36,290 nt of DNA from an uncultured Eubacterium sp. (GTDB lineage Bacteria; Bacillota; Clostridia; Lachnospirales; Lachnospiraceae), in assembly GCA_947384955.1 (NCBI GenBank), contig CANDJC010000044.1, positions 1-36,290 on the forward strand, given 5' to 3'. Shown piece by piece: positions 35,848-36,290 of the stretch. A program made the translations under genes and the position numbers. Position 1 is the stretch's first letter. Each line of letters starts with the position of its first letter. The notes beneath the pieces are model-generated. The model was not told the origin of the DNA. It did no database searches and saw only the letters and a program-made list of their open reading frames with translations.

Positions 35848-36169
35848 TCAGGTATACTTCCTGAGAAGGCATACACATTTCCTGCTTATATCCCGTATAG
35901 CATTGCCGATTGACTTTCGTACATATGCGCTCTCGTCAGATTTGCGGGCATCTGACAATTCAATGGCTGCCTGTGGATTGTCTTTGAAATATGGGCGGCT
36001 CGTCCATACTCTTAATCCTTCTGATACAGCTGCTGCACAGCACACTGGCTCAGTCACTGTCTAACCATTCCTGGATAACTGGCAGAGCTGCTGCCTGCCC
36101 TGCCTTGTTCGGATGTGGATTATTTTTTTGAGGTATGCGTTCACATTCTTCATAAATATCTATTTTCAC
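35848..36169 (-). pseudogene. AlkD-like DNA alkylation repair protein remnant
   Basis: Two frames carry one protein. The first (36050-36169) ends AALPVIQEWLDSD at a stop, and the second (35848 to about 36057) resumes AAVSEGLRVWTSRPYFKDNP and SDESAYVRKSIGNAIRDISR. The repeated YVRKS...RDIS pattern is typical of HEAT-repeat DNA-alkylation-repair (AlkD/AlkC-type) proteins. The frameshift lies near 36050, the C-terminus ends early in an unrelated tail, and the N-terminal half is missing. Confidence 0.6.
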
Positions 36170-36290
36170 ATACGCTGCTGATTATGTGATGAGTTTCCCG
36201 CATATGGAAACAGCGGGTCGGCCAGCCGGAAACAAAAACTCTCCCTGTCTGCCAGCCCCACCACTTTTTCACTGTCATACAGTTCAAGCA
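36166..36290 (-). CDS. 3' end of a gene running off the window
   Basis: Forty codons remain, reading LELYDSEKVVGLADRESFCF then RLADPLFPYAGNSSHNQQRM and a stop that overlaps the start region of the AlkD-like remnant. The composition is coding-like. I do not recognise the family, and without the rest neither function nor integrity can be judged. Confidence 0.4.
   Translation of the reverse strand, partial: LELYDSEKVVGLADRESFCFRLADPLFPYAGNSSHNQQRM

Overview
The window looks like a chromosomal segment of a gut-type, spore-forming Firmicute of the Lachnospiraceae kind. This rests on the strong AGGAGG ribosome sites, the low-to-moderate G+C, a CIRCE-controlled hsp20, a lepA-hemW pair, a PadR/DUF1700/DUF4097 operon, a LysM-GH18 spore-cortex type enzyme and Tn916-like integrase logic. 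No species can be named from the sequence alone.

Region 1 (1-1.8 kb) is core: thiD, then hsp20 with a perfect CIRCE. Region 2 (1.76-11.49 kb) is a 9.7-kb integrative element inserted just upstream of the hsp20 promoter and bounded by a 32-bp perfect direct repeat inside a gap-free ~120-bp imperfect one. It carries a tyrosine integrase, a putative excisionase and an SF2 helicase on the minus strand. A divergent pair of unrecognised genes (470 and 91 aa), a small serine recombinase next to a 120-bp nested palindrome (a likely res-type site), a DUF5688 operon led by tiny membrane proteins, a TM2 protein, an XRE regulator and a J-domain protein follow. No relaxase or conjugation gene is visible, so it is best called a cryptic or mobilizable-type integrative element.

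Region 3 (11.9-16.1 kb) is the hemW-lepA pair and a GNAT gene. Region 4 (16.7-21.9 kb) is a GH2 beta-galactosidase and the PadR-DUF1700-DUF4097 operon. Region 5 (22.0-26.5 kb) is an accessory cassette: a 1312-aa protein with an HExxH motif in the middle and an FRG domain at the C-terminus, bracketed by two paralogous ~55-aa proteins and having its own promoter and terminator. This is the best candidate for an undescribed system. Region 6 (26.6-31.6 kb) holds the LysM-GH18 enzyme and a sucrose operon (fructokinase plus amylosucrase-type GH13) behind a promoter with a 14-bp palindromic operator.

Region 7 (31.6-36.3 kb) is a decay zone. It contains intact genes (GNAT, HicB, a G+C-rich response regulator/histidine kinase pair) among remnants of a cation-efflux transporter, HicA, an FtsX-type permease and an AlkD-like protein. 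The transporter and HicA remnants both look like in-frame internal deletions.

Three copies of a ~260-bp intergenic element (15.1, 16.4 and 28.3 kb), plus one fragment at 27.8 kb, fold into a long hairpin. Its stems keep their pairing while changing sequence, and each copy keeps the same short reading frame open. They are the second notable novelty of the window.
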